21,000 nt of DNA from Mesostigma viride (taxonomy: Eukaryota > Streptophyta > Mesostigmatophyceae > Mesostigmatales > Mesostigmataceae): positions 1 to 21,000 of the forward strand of contig RPFO01002226.1 of the NCBI GenBank assembly GCA_009746045.1, written 5' to 3'. The translations under genes were made by a program, and so were the position numbers. Below the pieces are notes generated by a model. That model was not told the origin of the DNA. It did not search any database and saw nothing but the letters and a program-made list of their open reading frames with translations. Shown here piece after piece: positions 1 through 11,204 of the stretch; positions within the stretch are counted from its first letter, which is position 1; every line of letters starts with the position of its first letter.

Positions 1-2190
1 GGCAAGGAATGGGGCAAGGAATGAGGGCAAGGAATGAGGGCAAGGAATGAGGGCGAAGGAATGAGGGCAAGGAATGAGGGCAAGGAATGAGGGCAAGGAA
101 TGAGGGCAAGGAATGAGGGCAAGGAATGAGGGCAAGGAATGAGGGCAAGGAAGGGCAAGAGGAATGAGGGCAAGGAATGAGGGCGGAGGGGCAGGAATGA
201 GGGCAAGGAATGAGGGCAAGGAATGGGGCAAGGAATGGAGGGCGAGGAATGAGGGCAAGGAATGAGGGCAAGGAATGGGGCGAGGAATGAGGGCGAGGCA
301 TGAGGGCGAGGAATGAGGGCAAGGAATGAGGGCAAGGAATGAGGGCAAGGATGAGGGCAAGGAATGAGGGCGAGGAATGAGGGCAAGGAATGAGGGCAAG
401 GAATGAGGGCAAGGAATGGGGCAAGGAAAGAGGGCAAGGAATGGGGCGAGGAATGAGGGGAGGAATGAGGGCGAGGAATGAGGGCAAGGAATGAGGGCAA
501 GGAATGAGGGCAAGGAATGAGGGCAAGGAATGAGGGCAAGGAATGAGGGCAAGGGCAAGGAATGAGGGCAAGGAATGAGGGCAAGGAATGAGGGCGAGGA
601 ATGGGGCAAGGAATGAGGGCAAGGAATGAGGGAGAGGAATGAGGGCAAGGAATGAGGGCAAGGAATGAGGGCAAGGGAAGGTATGAGGGCCAGGAATGAG
701 GGCAAGGAATGAGGGCAGGAATGAGGGCAAGGATGAGGGCAAGGAATGAGGGCAAGGAATGAGGGCAAGGAATGAGGGCAAGAATGAGGGCAAGGAATGG
801 GGCAAGGAATGAGGGCAAGGAATGGGGGCGAGGAATGAGGGCAAGGAATGAGGGCGAGGAATGAGGGCAAGAATGAGGGCAAGGAATGAGGGCAAGGAAT
901 GAGGCGAGGAATGAGGGCAAGGAATGAGGGCAAGGGCAAGGAATGAGGGCAAGGAATGGGGGCAAGGAATGAGGGCAAGGAATGAGGGCAAGAATGAGGG
1001 CAAGGAATGAGGGCGAGGAATGAGGGCAAGGAATGAGGGCAAGGGCAAGGAATGAGGGCAAGGAATGAGGGCAAGGAATGAGGGCGAGGAATGGGGGCAA
1101 GGAATGAGGGCAAGGAATGAGGGCAAGGAATGAGGGCAAGGAATGAGGGCAAGGAATGAGGGCAAGGCAAGGAATGAGGGCAAGGAATGAGGGCAAGGAA
1201 TGAGGGCGAGGAATGAGGGCAAGGAATGAGGGCAAGGAATGAGGGCAAGGAATGGGGCAAGGAATGAGGGCAAGGAATGAGGGCAAGGAATGAGGGCAAG
1301 GAATGAGGGCAAGGAATGGGGCGAGGAATGAGGGAGGAATGAGGGCAGGAATGAGGGCAAGGAATGAGGGCAAGGAATGAGGGCAAGGAATGAGGGCGAG
1401 GAATGAGGGCAAGGAATGAGGGCAAGGCAAGGAATGAGGCAAGGAATGAGGGCGAGGAATGAGGGCAAGGAATGAGGGCAAGGAATGAGGGCAAGGGCAA
1501 GGAATGAGGGCAGGAATGAGGGCGAGGGCGAGGCAATGAGGGCAAGGAATGAGGGCAAGGAATGAGGGCAAGGAATGAGGGCGAGGAATGAGGGCAAGGA
1601 ATGAGGGCAAGGAATGAGGCAAGGGCAGGAATGAGGGCAAGGAAGAGGGCAAGGAATGAGGGCGAGGAATGAGGGCGAGGAATGAGGGCAAGGAATGAGG
1701 GCAAGGAATGAGGGCAAGGAATGAGGGCAAGGAATGAGGGCAAGGAATGAGGGCAAGGGCAAGGAATGAGGGCAAGGGCAAGGAATGAGGGCAAGGAATG
1801 AGGGCGAGGAATCAGGGCGAGGAATGAGGGCAAGGAATGGGGCAAGGAATGAGGGCAAGGAATGAGGGCAAGGAATGGGGCAAGGAATGAGGGCAAGGAA
1901 TGAGGGCAAGGAATGAGGGCAAGGAATGAGGGCAAGGAATGAGGGCAAGGAATGAGGGCAAGGAATGAGGGCAAGGAATGGGGCAAGGAATGAGGGCAAG
2001 GAATGAGGGCAAGGAATGGGGCAAGGAATGAGGGCAAGGAATGAGGGCAAGGAATGAGGGCAAGGAATGAGGGCAAGGAATGAGGGCAAGGAATGAGGGC
2101 GAGGAATGAGGGCAAGGAATGAGGGCAAGGAATGGGGCGAGGAATGAGGGCGAGGAATGAGGGCAAGGAATGAGGGCAAGGAATGAGGGC
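1..2190. repeat. Left copy of a ~2.15-kb higher-order duplication within the array
   Basis: This part follows the same order of variant units as about 6400-8555. Shared rare landmarks are GGCATGAG (299 and 6640), AAGGAAAGAGGG (near 426 and 6768), GGTATGAGGGCCAGG (681 and 7028) and AATCAGGGCGAGG (1813 and 8178). The offset rises steadily from 6341 through 6347 to 6365, because the left copy has lost single bases, mostly from G or A runs (GGGGC for GGGGGC, AAGGATGAG, CAAGAATGAG). The two copies part company near 2190 and 8555. A real duplication that decayed, or a poorly polished second representation of the same DNA, would both look like this. Confidence 0.8.
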
Positions 2191-3465
2191 AAGGAATGAG
2201 GGCAAGGGCAAGGAATGAGGGCGAGGAATGAGGGCAAGGAATGAGGGCAAGGAATGAGGGCAAGGAATGAGGGCAAGGAATGAGGGCGAGGAATGAGGGC
2301 AAGGAATGAGGGCAAGCAATGAGGGCAAGGAATGAGGGCAAGGAATGGGGCGAGCAATGAGGGCAAGGAATGAGGGCAAGGAATGAGGGCAAGGAATGAG
2401 GGCGAGGAATGAGGGCAAGGAATGAGGGCAAGGAATGAGGGCAAGGAATGAGGGCAAGGAATGAGGGCAAGGAATGGGGGAGAGGAATGAGGGCAAGGAA
2501 TGAGGGCGAGGAATGGGGGCAAGGAATGGAGGCGAGGAATGAGGGCAAGGAATGAGGGCAAGGAATGAGGGCAAGGAATGAGGGCAAGGAATGAGGGCAA
2601 GGAATGAGGGCAAGGAATGAGGGCGAGGAATGAGGGCAAGGAATGAGGGCAAGGAATGGGGGCAAGGAATGAGGGCAAGGAATGAGGGCGAGGAATGAGG
2701 GCAAGGAATGAGGGCAAGGAATGAGGGCAAGGAATGAGGGTGAGGAATGATGGCGAGGAATGAGGGCAAGGAATGAGGGCAAGGGCAAGGAGTGAGGGCA
2801 AGGAATGAGGGCGAGGAATGAGGGCAAGGAATGAGGGCAAGGAATGAGGGCAAGGGCAAGGAATGAGGGCAAGGAATGAGGGCGAGGAATGAGGGCAAGG
2901 AATGAGGGCAAGGAATGAGGGCAAGGGCAAGGAATGAGGGCGAGGAATGAGGGCAAGGAATGAGGGCAAGGAATGAGGGCAAGGAATGAGGGCAAGGAAT
3001 GAGGGCGAGGAATGAGGGCAAGGAATGAGGGCAAGCAATGAGGGCAAGGAATGAGGGCAAGGAATGGGGGCGAGCAATGAGGGCAAGGAATGAGGGCAAG
3101 GAATGAGGGCAAGGAATGAGGGCGAGGAATGAGGGCAAGGAATGAGGGCAAGGAATGAGGGCAAGGAATGAGGGCAAGGAATGAGGGCAAGGAATGGGGG
3201 AGAGGAATGAGGGCAAGGAATGAGGGCGAGGAATGGGGGCAAGGAATGGAGGCGAGGAATGAGGGCAAGGAATGAGGGCAAGGAATGAGGGCAAGGAATG
3301 AGGGCAAGGAATGAGGGCAAGGAATGAGGGCAAGGAATGGAGGCGAGGAATGAGGGCAAGGAATGAGGGCAAGGAATGGGGGCAAGGAATGAGGGCAAGG
3401 AATGAGGGCGAGGAATGAGGGCAAGGAATGAGGGCAAGGAATGAGGGCAAGGAATGAGGGCAAGG
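2190..3465. repeat. ~720-bp tandem higher-order duplication in the array (two ~555-bp copies)
   Basis: Segments about 2190-2745 and 2910-3465 carry the same succession of variant units at an offset of 719-720 bp. The landmarks are the GCAAGCAATG pair, CGAGCAATGAG (2351 and 3071), TGGGGGAGAGGAATG (near 2476 and 3196) and AATGGAGGCGAGG. For several hundred bases the two are identical at exactly 720 bp. Differences include a four-G versus five-G run just before 2351/3071 and one unit near 2620/3340. A further partial relative with GCAAGCAATG starts near 4381. Confidence 0.85.
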
Positions 3466-6399
3466 AATGAGGGCAAGGAATGAGGGCGAGGAATGAGGGC
3501 AAGGAGTGAGGGCAAGGAATGAGGGCAAGGAATGAGGGCAAGGAATGAGGGCAAGGAATGAGGGCGAGGAATGAGGGCAAGGAATGAGGGCAAGGAATGA
3601 GGGCGAGGAATGAGGGCAAGGAATGAGGGCAAGGAATGAGGGCAAGGAATGAGGGCAAGGGCAAGGAATGAGGGCGAGGAATGAGGGCAAGGAATGAGGG
3701 CAAGGAATGAGGGCAAGGAATGAGGGCAAGGAATGAGGGCAAGGAATGAGGGCAAGGAATGAGGGCGAGGAATGAGGGCAAGGAATGAGGGCAAGGAATG
3801 AGGGCAAAGAGTGGGGGCGAGGAATGAGGGCAAGGAATGAGGGCAAGGAATGAGGGCGAGGAATGAGGGCAAGGAATGAGGGCAAGGAATGAGGGCGAGG
3901 AATGAGGGCAAGGAATGAGGGCAAGGAATGAGGGCAAGGGCGAGGAATGAGGGCAAGGAATGAGGGCAAGGAATGAGGGCAAGGAATGGGGGCAAGGAAT
4001 GAGGGCAAGGAATGAGGGCAAGGAATGAGGGCGAGGAATGAGGGCAAGGAATGAGGGCAAGGAATGAGGGCAAGGAATGAGGGCAAGGAATGAGGGCAAG
4101 GAATGAGGGCAAGGAATGGGGCAAGGAATGAGGGCAAGGAATGAGGGCGAGGAATGAGGGCAAGGAATGAGGGCGAGGAATGAGGGCAAGGAATGAGGGC
4201 GAGGAATGAGGGCGAGGAATGAGGGCAAGGAATGAGGGCGAGGAATGAGGGCAAGGAATGAGGGCGAGGAATGAGGGCAAGGAATGAGGGCAAGGAATGA
4301 GGGCAAGGAATGAGGGCAAGGAATGAGGGCGAGGAATGAGGGCAAGGAATGAGGGCGAGGAATGAGGGCAAGGAATGAGGGCAAGCAATGAGGGCAAGGA
4401 ATGAGGGCAAAGAATGGGGGCGAGGAATGAGGGCAAGGAATGAGGGCAAGGAATGAGGGCGAGGAATGAGGGCAAGGAATGAGGGCGAGGAATGAGGGCA
4501 AGGAATGAGGGCAAGGAATGAGGGCAAGGAATGAGGGCAAGGAATGAGGGCGAGGAATGAGGGCAAGGAATGAGGGCAAGGAATGAGGGCAAGGAATGAG
4601 GGCAAGGAATGAGGGCAAGGAATGAGGGCAAGGAATGAGGGCGAGGAATGAGGGCAAGGAATGAGGGCAAGGAATGAGGCCAAGGAATGAGGGCAAGGAA
4701 TGAGGGCAAGGAATGAGGGCGACGAATGAGGGCGAGGAATGAGGGCAAGGAATGAGGGCAAGGAATGAGGGCGAGGAATGAGGGCAAGGAATGAGGGCAA
4801 GGTATGAGGGCGAGGAATGAGGGCAAGGAATGAGGGCAAGGAATGGGGGCGAGGAATGAGGGCAAGGAATGAGGGAGAGGAAGGGGGGCGAGGAGTGAGG
4901 GCAAGGAATGAGGGCAAGGAATGAGGGCAAGGAATGAGGGCAAGGAATGAGGGCAAGGAATGGGGGCGAGGAATGAGGGCAAGGAATGAGGGCAAGGAAT
5001 GGGGGCGAGGAGTGAGGGCGAGGAATGAGGGCAAGGAATGAGGGCAAGGAGTGAGGGCAAGGAATGAGGGCAAGGAATGAGGGCAAGGAATGAGGGCAAG
5101 GAATGAGGGCGAGGAATGAGGGCAAGGAATGAGGGCAAGGAATGAGGGCAAGGAATGAGGGCAAGGAATGAGGGCGAGGAATGGGGGCGAGGAATGAGGG
5201 CAAGGAATGAGGGCAAGGAATGAGGGCAAGGAATGAGGGCGAGGAATGAGGGCAAGGAATGAGGGCGAGGAATGAGGGCGAGGAATGAGGGCAAGGAATG
5301 AGGGCAAGGAATGAGGGCAAGGAATGAGGGCAAGGAATGAGGGCAAGGAATGAGGGCGAGGAATGAGGGCGAGGAATGAGGGCAAGGAATGAGGGTGAGG
5401 AATGAGGGCAAGGAATGAGGGCAAGGAATGAGGGCAAGGAATGAGGGCAAGGAATGAGGGCGAGGAATGAGGGCGAGGAATGAGGGCAAGGAATGAGGGC
5501 AAGGAATGAGGGCAAGGAATGAGGGCAAGGAATGAGGGCAAGGAATGGGGGCAAGGAAAGAGGGCAAGGAATGAGGGCGAGGAATGAGGGCAAGGAATGA
5601 GGGCAAGGAATGAGGGCAAGGAATGAGGGCAAGGAATGAGGGCGAGGAATGAGGGCGAGGAATGAGGGCAAGGAATGAGGGCAAGGAATGAGGGCAAGGA
5701 ATGAGGGCGAGGAATGAGGGCAAGGAATGAGGGCAAGGAATGAGGGCAAGGAATGAGGGCAAGGAATGGGGGCAAGGAATGAGGGCGAGGAATGGGGGCA
5801 AGGAATGAGGGCAAGGGCAAGGAATGAGGGCAAGGAATGAGGGCAAGGAATGAGGGCAAGGAATGAGGGCAAGGGCAAGGAATGAGGGCAAAGAATGAGG
5901 GCAAGGAATGAGGGCGAGGAATGAGGGCGAGGAATCAGGGCAAGGAATGAGGGCAAGGAATGAGGGCAAGGAATGAGGGCAAGGAATGGAGGCAAGGAAT
6001 GAGGGCAAGGAATGAGGGCAAGGAATGAGGGCAAGGAATGAGGGCAAGGAATGAGGGCGAGGAATGAGGGCAAGGAATGAGGGCAAGGAATGGGGGCAAG
6101 GAATGAGGGCAAGGAATGAGGGCAAGGAATGAGGGCGAGGAATGAGGGCGAGGAATGAGGGCAAGGAATGAGGGCAAGGAATGAGGGCAAGGAATGAGGG
6201 CAAGGAATGGGGCAAGGAATGAGGGCAAGGAATGAGGGCAAGGAATGAGGGCGAGGAATGAGGGCGAGGAATGAGGGCAAGGAATGAGGGCAAGGAATGA
6301 GGGCAAGGAATGGGGGCAAGGAATGAGGGCAAGGAATGGAGGCAAGGAATGAGGGCAAGGAATGAGGGCAAGGAATGAGGGCAAGGAATGAGGGCGAGG

Positions 6400-8555
6400 A
6401 ATGAGGGCAAGGAATGAGGGCAAGGAATGAGGGCGAGGAATGAGGGCAAGGAATGAGGGCAAGGAATGAGGGCAAGGAATGAGGGCAAGGAATGGGGGCA
6501 AGGAATGAGGGCGAGGAATGAGGGCGAGGGCAAGGAATGAGGGCAAGGAATGAGGGCAAGGAATGGGGGCAAGGAATGAGGGCGAGGAATGAGGGCAAGG
6601 AATGAGGGCAAGGAATGGGGGCGAGGAATGAGGGCGAGGCATGAGGGCGAGGAATGAGGGCAAGGAATGAGGGCAAGGAATGAGGGCAAGGAATGAGGGC
6701 AAGGAATGAGGGCGAGGAATGAGGGCAAGGAATGAGGGCAAGGAATGAGGGCAAGGAATGGGGGCAAGGAAAGAGGGCAAGGAATGGGGGCGAGGAATGA
6801 GGGGGAGGAATGAGGGCGAGGAATGAGGGCAAGGAATGAGGGCAAGGAATGAGGGCAAGGAATGAGGGCGAGGAATGAGGGCAAGGAATGAGGGCAAGGG
6901 CAAGGAATGAGGGCAAGGAATGAGGGCAAGGAATGAGGGCGAGGAATGGGGGCAAGGAATGAGGGCAAGGAATGAGGGAGAGGAATGAGGGCAAGGAATG
7001 AGGGCAAGGAATGAGGGCAAGGGCAAGGTATGAGGGCCAGGAATGAGGGCAAGGAATGAGGGCGAGGAATGAGGGCAAGGAATGAGGGCAAGGAATGAGG
7101 GCAAGGAATGGGGGCAAGGAATGAGGGCAAGGAATGAGGGCAAGGAATGGGGGCAAGGAATGAGGGCAAGGAATGGGGGCGAGGAATGAGGGCAAGGAAT
7201 GAGGGCGAGGAATGAGGGCAAGGAATGAGGGCAAGGAATGAGGGCAAGGAATGAGGGCGAGGAATGAGGGCAAGGAATGAGGGCAAGGGCAAGGAATGAG
7301 GGCAAGGAATGGGGGCAAGGAATGAGGGCAAGGAATGAGGGCAAGGAATGAGGGCAAGGAATGAGGGCGAGGAATGAGGGCAAGGAATGAGGGCAAGGGC
7401 AAGGAATGAGGGCAAGGAATGAGGGCAAGGAATGAGGGCGAGGAATGGGGGCAAGGAATGAGGGCAAGGAATGAGGGCAAGGAATGAGGGCAAGGAATGA
7501 GGGCAAGGAATGAGGGCAAGGGCAAGGAATGAGGGCAAGGAATGAGGGCAAGGAATGAGGGCGAGGAATGAGGGCAAGGAATGAGGGCAAGGAATGAGGG
7601 CAAGGAATGGGGGCAAGGAATGAGGGCAAGGAATGAGGGCAAGGAATGGGGGCAAGGAATGAGGGCAAGGAATGGGGGCGAGGAATGAGGGCGAGGCATG
7701 AGGGCGAGGAATGAGGGCAAGGAATGAGGGCAAGGAATGAGGGCAAGGAATGAGGGCGAGGAATGAGGGCAAGGAATGAGGGCAAGGGCAAGGAATGAGG
7801 GCAAGGAATGAGGGCGAGGAATGAGGGCGAGGAATGAGGGCAAGGAATGAGGGCAAGGGCAAGGAATGAGGGCGAGGAATGAGGGCGAGGGCGAGGCATG
7901 AGGGCAAGGAATGAGGGCAAGGAATGGGGGCAAGGAATGAGGGCGAGGAATGAGGGCAAGGAATGAGGGCAAGGAATGAGGGCAAGGGCGAGGAATGAGG
8001 GCAAGGAACGAGGGCAAGGAATGAGGGCGAGGAATGAGGGCGAGGAATGAGGGCAAGGAATGAGGGCAAGGAATGAGGGCAAGGAATGAGGGCAAGGAAT
8101 GAGGGCAAGGAATGAGGGCAAGGGCAAGGAATGAGGGCAAGGGCAAGGAATGAGGGCAAGGAATGAGGGCGAGGAATCAGGGCGAGGAATGAGGGCAAGG
8201 AATGGGGGCAAGGAATGAGGGCAAGGAATGAGGGCAAGGAATGGGGGCAAGGAATGAGGGCAAGGAATGAGGGCAAGGAATGAGGGCAAGTAATGAGGGC
8301 AAGGAATGAGGGCAAGGAATGAGGGCAAGGAATGAGGGCAAGGAATGGGGGCAAGGAATGAGGGCAAGGAATGAGGGCAAGGAATGGGGGCAAGGAATGA
8401 GGGCAAGGAATGAGGGCAAGGAATGAGGGCAAGGAATGAGGGCAAGGAATGAGGGCAAGGAATGAGGGCGAGGAATGAGGGCAAGGAATGAGGGCAAGGA
8501 ATGGGGGCGAGGAATGAGGGCGAGGAATGAGGGCAAGGAATGAGGGCAAGGAATG
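6400..8555. repeat. Right copy of the ~2.15-kb higher-order duplication
   Basis: This is the cleaner partner of 1-2190. Nearly all units here are exactly 13 bp, or 19 bp with the 6-bp expansion, and runs of five G are intact where the left copy often has four. Boundaries are approximate because the array is nearly uniform and only rare variants allow alignment. Confidence 0.75.
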
Positions 8556-9145
8556 GGGGAGAGGAATGAGGGCGAGGAATGAGGGCAAGGAATGAGGGCA
8601 AGGAATGAGGGCAAGGAATGAGGGCAAGGAATGAGGGCAAGGCATGAGGGCAAGGAATGAGGGCAAGGAATGAGGGCAAGGAATGAGGGCAAGGAATGAG
8701 GGCAAGGAATGAGGGCAAGGAATGAGGGCAAGGGCAAGGAATGAGGGCAGGGAATGAGGGCAAGGAATGAGGGCAAGGGCAAGGAATGAGGGCAAGGAAT
8801 GAGGGCAAGGAATGAGGGCAAGGAATGAGGGCAAGGAATGAGGGCAAGGAATGAGGGCAAGGAATGAGGGCAAGGAATGAGGGCAAGGAATGAGGGCAAG
8901 GAATGAGGGCAAGGGCAAGGAATGAGGGCAAGGAATGAGGGCAAGGAATGAGGGCAAGGAATGAGGGCAAGGAATGAGGGCAAGGAATGAGGGCAAGGAA
9001 TGAGGGCAAGGAATGAGGGCAAGGAATGAGGGCAAGGAATGAGGGCAAGGAATGAGGGCAAGGAATGAGGGCAAGGAATGAGGGCGAGGAATGAGGGCGA
9101 GGGCAAGGAATGAGGGCGAGGAATGAGGGCAAGGAATGAGGGCAA

Positions 9146-10156
9146 CGCATGGGGTTCGCCACCGATGCGTAGGGTACCCTAGAACCGCAGCTGGGACTCT
9201 CTGCGCCGACGTCACTAACCGGTGGAGGCTTAGCAACGAGGTGGCATGTAGACGGCGCATGAGGGCGGAGCATGAGGGCATGGAAGGGACATGATCTCCA
9301 AGTGACGTTGTCTTGATTTCGTCTTGGTAGAGAAATTCAAAGCGGGGAACCCCGCCATGAGCTTAGACGCCTCCATGCGAGAAAAGCCACGAGTGGGGGT
9401 CCCTGGAGAAGCTCGTGACCACGATGTGACCAAAGGAGTGGTGGGTTGCCGATAGATTCACCTAGGAGCTTTCAACCAGCATGTTTGCCCCCGATATGGA
9501 GTGAGGGGAACCCAGGGAAAAACTAGTACTTGCACCCGTTACTATGGCTTTGCCAATCAACCCTAAGAAGAGTGAAGGGGGTCGGCTTGTGATGATTTTG
9601 TAACTCTGTTGCAAGGCCATAGTAGGTTTGTAACTCACAGTGGTGTGCAAGGCTCCTGGGTCGGACCGGCGATGCAGTACAACATGCCACTCATTGCTCT
9701 TACCCAGCACCAGACACTTTGCATCGATTTGACGCAAACACCTGCTCATGTGCCTCCTTGGATGAATAGACGGCAAGACGAGCTTTGTACAAAGGGGCAA
9801 GGGTGGGCGCGTCCTTCGCTAGGTCCTTCCAACGTCACATGCACAACATGTGCGCGAGGGACATGCGAACACAAGAGCGGGTGCCTGCCTTTGCTGATTT
9901 CTTTTGGCACAGACTTGCCCAAATGATGGGAACAAAAAATGCTGAATGCCTCACTACCTTCCTTCAGCACTCTTAACTAATCACAGATCGAAGCATATGC
10001 TAATGTTACAGTGAGCCTGCGCTTTTCACATGTGGAACCAATAGCGTTGGAAACACACTAGTCGTCGTATGTGTACAGGGGGTTGCAAGCTCCCAAGGGA
10101 AAAAAACGTAACTGGCAGCTGTGTGCACCAGATACACACTTGTATCCACAGTTACA
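9146..10156. other. Intergenic DNA after the array, no gene recognised
   Basis: The array stops at about 9145 and unique sequence follows. At 9257-9287 there are two to three decayed relatives of the array unit (GCATGAGGGCGGAGCATGAGG), separated from the array by about 110 bp of unrelated DNA. A 6-bp inverted repeat ACGCAT/ATGCGT flanks a 14-bp loop at 9145-9170. Short open frames on both strands (up to 112 codons, minus strand, 9462-9800) resemble no family I recognise and overlap one another, so I do not call them genes. Confidence 0.6.
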
Positions 10157-10240
10157 AGGCTAGTTGCCATAGGCTACTTACCAGAGGCTAGTTATCAGAG
10201 GCTAGTTACCAGAGGATAGTTACCACAGGCTGGCAGAGCA
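10157..10240. repeat. 14-bp tandem repeat, ~6 units
   Basis: The unit AGGCTAGTTACCAG is repeated with variation from 10157: units begin at 10157, 10171, 10185, 10199, 10213 and a degenerate one at 10227. It lies in non-coding DNA. Confidence 0.9.
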
Positions 10241-10668
10241 ACCGATGACGCCTGAGTGCGCTTAGAAGAGAGAAAACATTTTCAACGCGTTAGAACGATA
10301 CTTACCAAAGGTCATGGCGCGATCATGAATCAACGTCGAGATAGGAATTGGACAGACAGATGCCTGCGTGACGGGCTTGTAGATGATTGCCTCCGGCCTG
10401 ATCCCTAATAAGGACAGATTGCCTGCTCTGCTAAATTATCGGGCTCGTGGATGGCCCTTTATGAGGACAAACGCGTGCCCCAGCATCGCATTCGTGCCGA
10501 GGTTAATTTTCAACAGTGGTAAATATGAGCAAGAATTCTCAACATGGGCTGCGTTTGCGATGCCTACCATGCGCAGAAGTGACGTGACCATTTAAGATTT
10601 TTTTTTTCTTGATGACAAAAGGGTGCGCTGCAGGCGTACCGGTTGATCCCCATCCTGTGCGCGGTGAC

Positions 10669-10935
10669 CTGTCGACTTGCCAACCTGCTGCCGCGCTCCA
10701 AGTCCCAGATTCTCCATACTTTCATGTTGCCTTGTCCATCTACCGAGATGAAATCAGGATAGGACGTGTCCCGGGCCATGAATTTCAGGTCGGTCACTAG
10801 CGACAGGTGGGCTGAGTACACGGCCATGCTCGCGCTGTCGCGGAGCAATCGTGAGACAAGCATTCCGCTGACGCCATCTTGCAGGTGCCGCGAGTATAGC
10901 TGGAGGCGATGACACTCCCATTTCCCCAGCATCAT
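10669..10935 (-). pseudogene. Possible exon or exon fragment of an unidentified WD40-repeat protein
   Basis: On the minus strand an open frame of 123 codons starts at 10935. Residues 41-74 (about 10714-10815) read like one WD40 unit: SAHLSLVTDLKF, then DFISVDGQGNMKVW. This has the usual His, the V-x-x-L-x-F strand, the turn Asp-Gly and the closing K-V-W. A possible 5' splice site (CAG followed by GTCACC) falls at 10669/10668, just after this motif. Upstream in the same frame is a stop, so an acceptor inside the frame would be needed, for example after the CTCCAG preceding CTATACTCG. No neighbouring exon of the same gene was found. It could be a real exon of a divergent gene, a gene relic, or chance; the family cannot be named. 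It is not a copy of the COP1 WD40 exons seen here. Confidence 0.3.
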
Positions 10936-11204
10936 AAACTACGGTGCCTGCAGACCGAACACGGCGAAAGCCAGAGCTGCTGCAGGCGGGACAAGACCGG
11001 CTCAACTGGAAGGTTGCCAGAGGAGCATTCCAGCCAGGAACGGGGAAGAAACGAACAATATTGAATTGCCAAGTAATTCACAGCATTGAACTCCCCAACT
11101 TCAACCATCGGCAATAAGTTGGCGGGAACTGGGAAGTGAGCACTGACTGTACATCAGACGTTTTGTGTGCCTTTCATGGAACCTACTCAACCTAGCATTT
11201 AGCA
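10936..11204. other. Non-coding stretch between the WD40-like fragment and the duplicated block
   Basis: No recognisable gene, repeat or RNA was seen. Short open frames on both strands overlap each other and lack family resemblance. Confidence 0.5.

Larger units (their letters stand above)
1..9145. repeat. 13-bp minisatellite array, about 700 units
   Basis: The whole stretch is head-to-tail copies of GAGGGCAAGGAAT, continuing past the left window edge and ending sharply at about 9145. Common variants are single transitions (GGGCGAGG for GGGCAAGG, TGGGGG for TGAGGG), plus a recurrent 6-bp expansion giving GGGCAAGGGCAAGG and rarer forms (AAGCAATG, AGAGGAATG, GGCATGAG, GGTATGAG). The + strand is about 85% purine over 9 kb, an extreme strand asymmetry. 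On the minus strand every frame reads the same 13-residue cycle PHSLPSFLALIPC, because 13 is 1 modulo 3 and the unit has no stop. On the + strand TGA recurs in each frame. I see no gene within it. It could be a subtelomeric, pericentromeric or simple intergenic satellite; nothing here decides which. Confidence 0.97.

Noticed and set aside
1-9145. CRISPR-like array
   Set aside because: The repeats are 13 bp, directly adjacent and without unique spacers, and the gene context is eukaryotic.
9145-9170. ACGCAT/ATGCGT hairpin at the array edge as terminator or insertion mark
   Set aside because: A 6-bp stem with a 14-bp loop is easily random; no target-site duplication was seen.
1812-9281. 2489-codon minus-strand open frame, and 1112- and 322-codon partners in the other frames
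   Set aside because: All three are the same 13-residue cycle read from a stop-free satellite; there is no codon bias, domain or splice evidence. Kept only as a finding.
9462-9800. 112-codon minus-strand frame as a gene
   Set aside because: No family resemblance, overlapped by equal-sized frames on the other strand, and no splice support.
9200-10590. ACGT-core elements (GACGTCAC near 9208, TGACGTGAC near 10580) as light-response sites
   Set aside because: Short cores expected by chance, 2-3 kb from the COP1 start, with no clustering.
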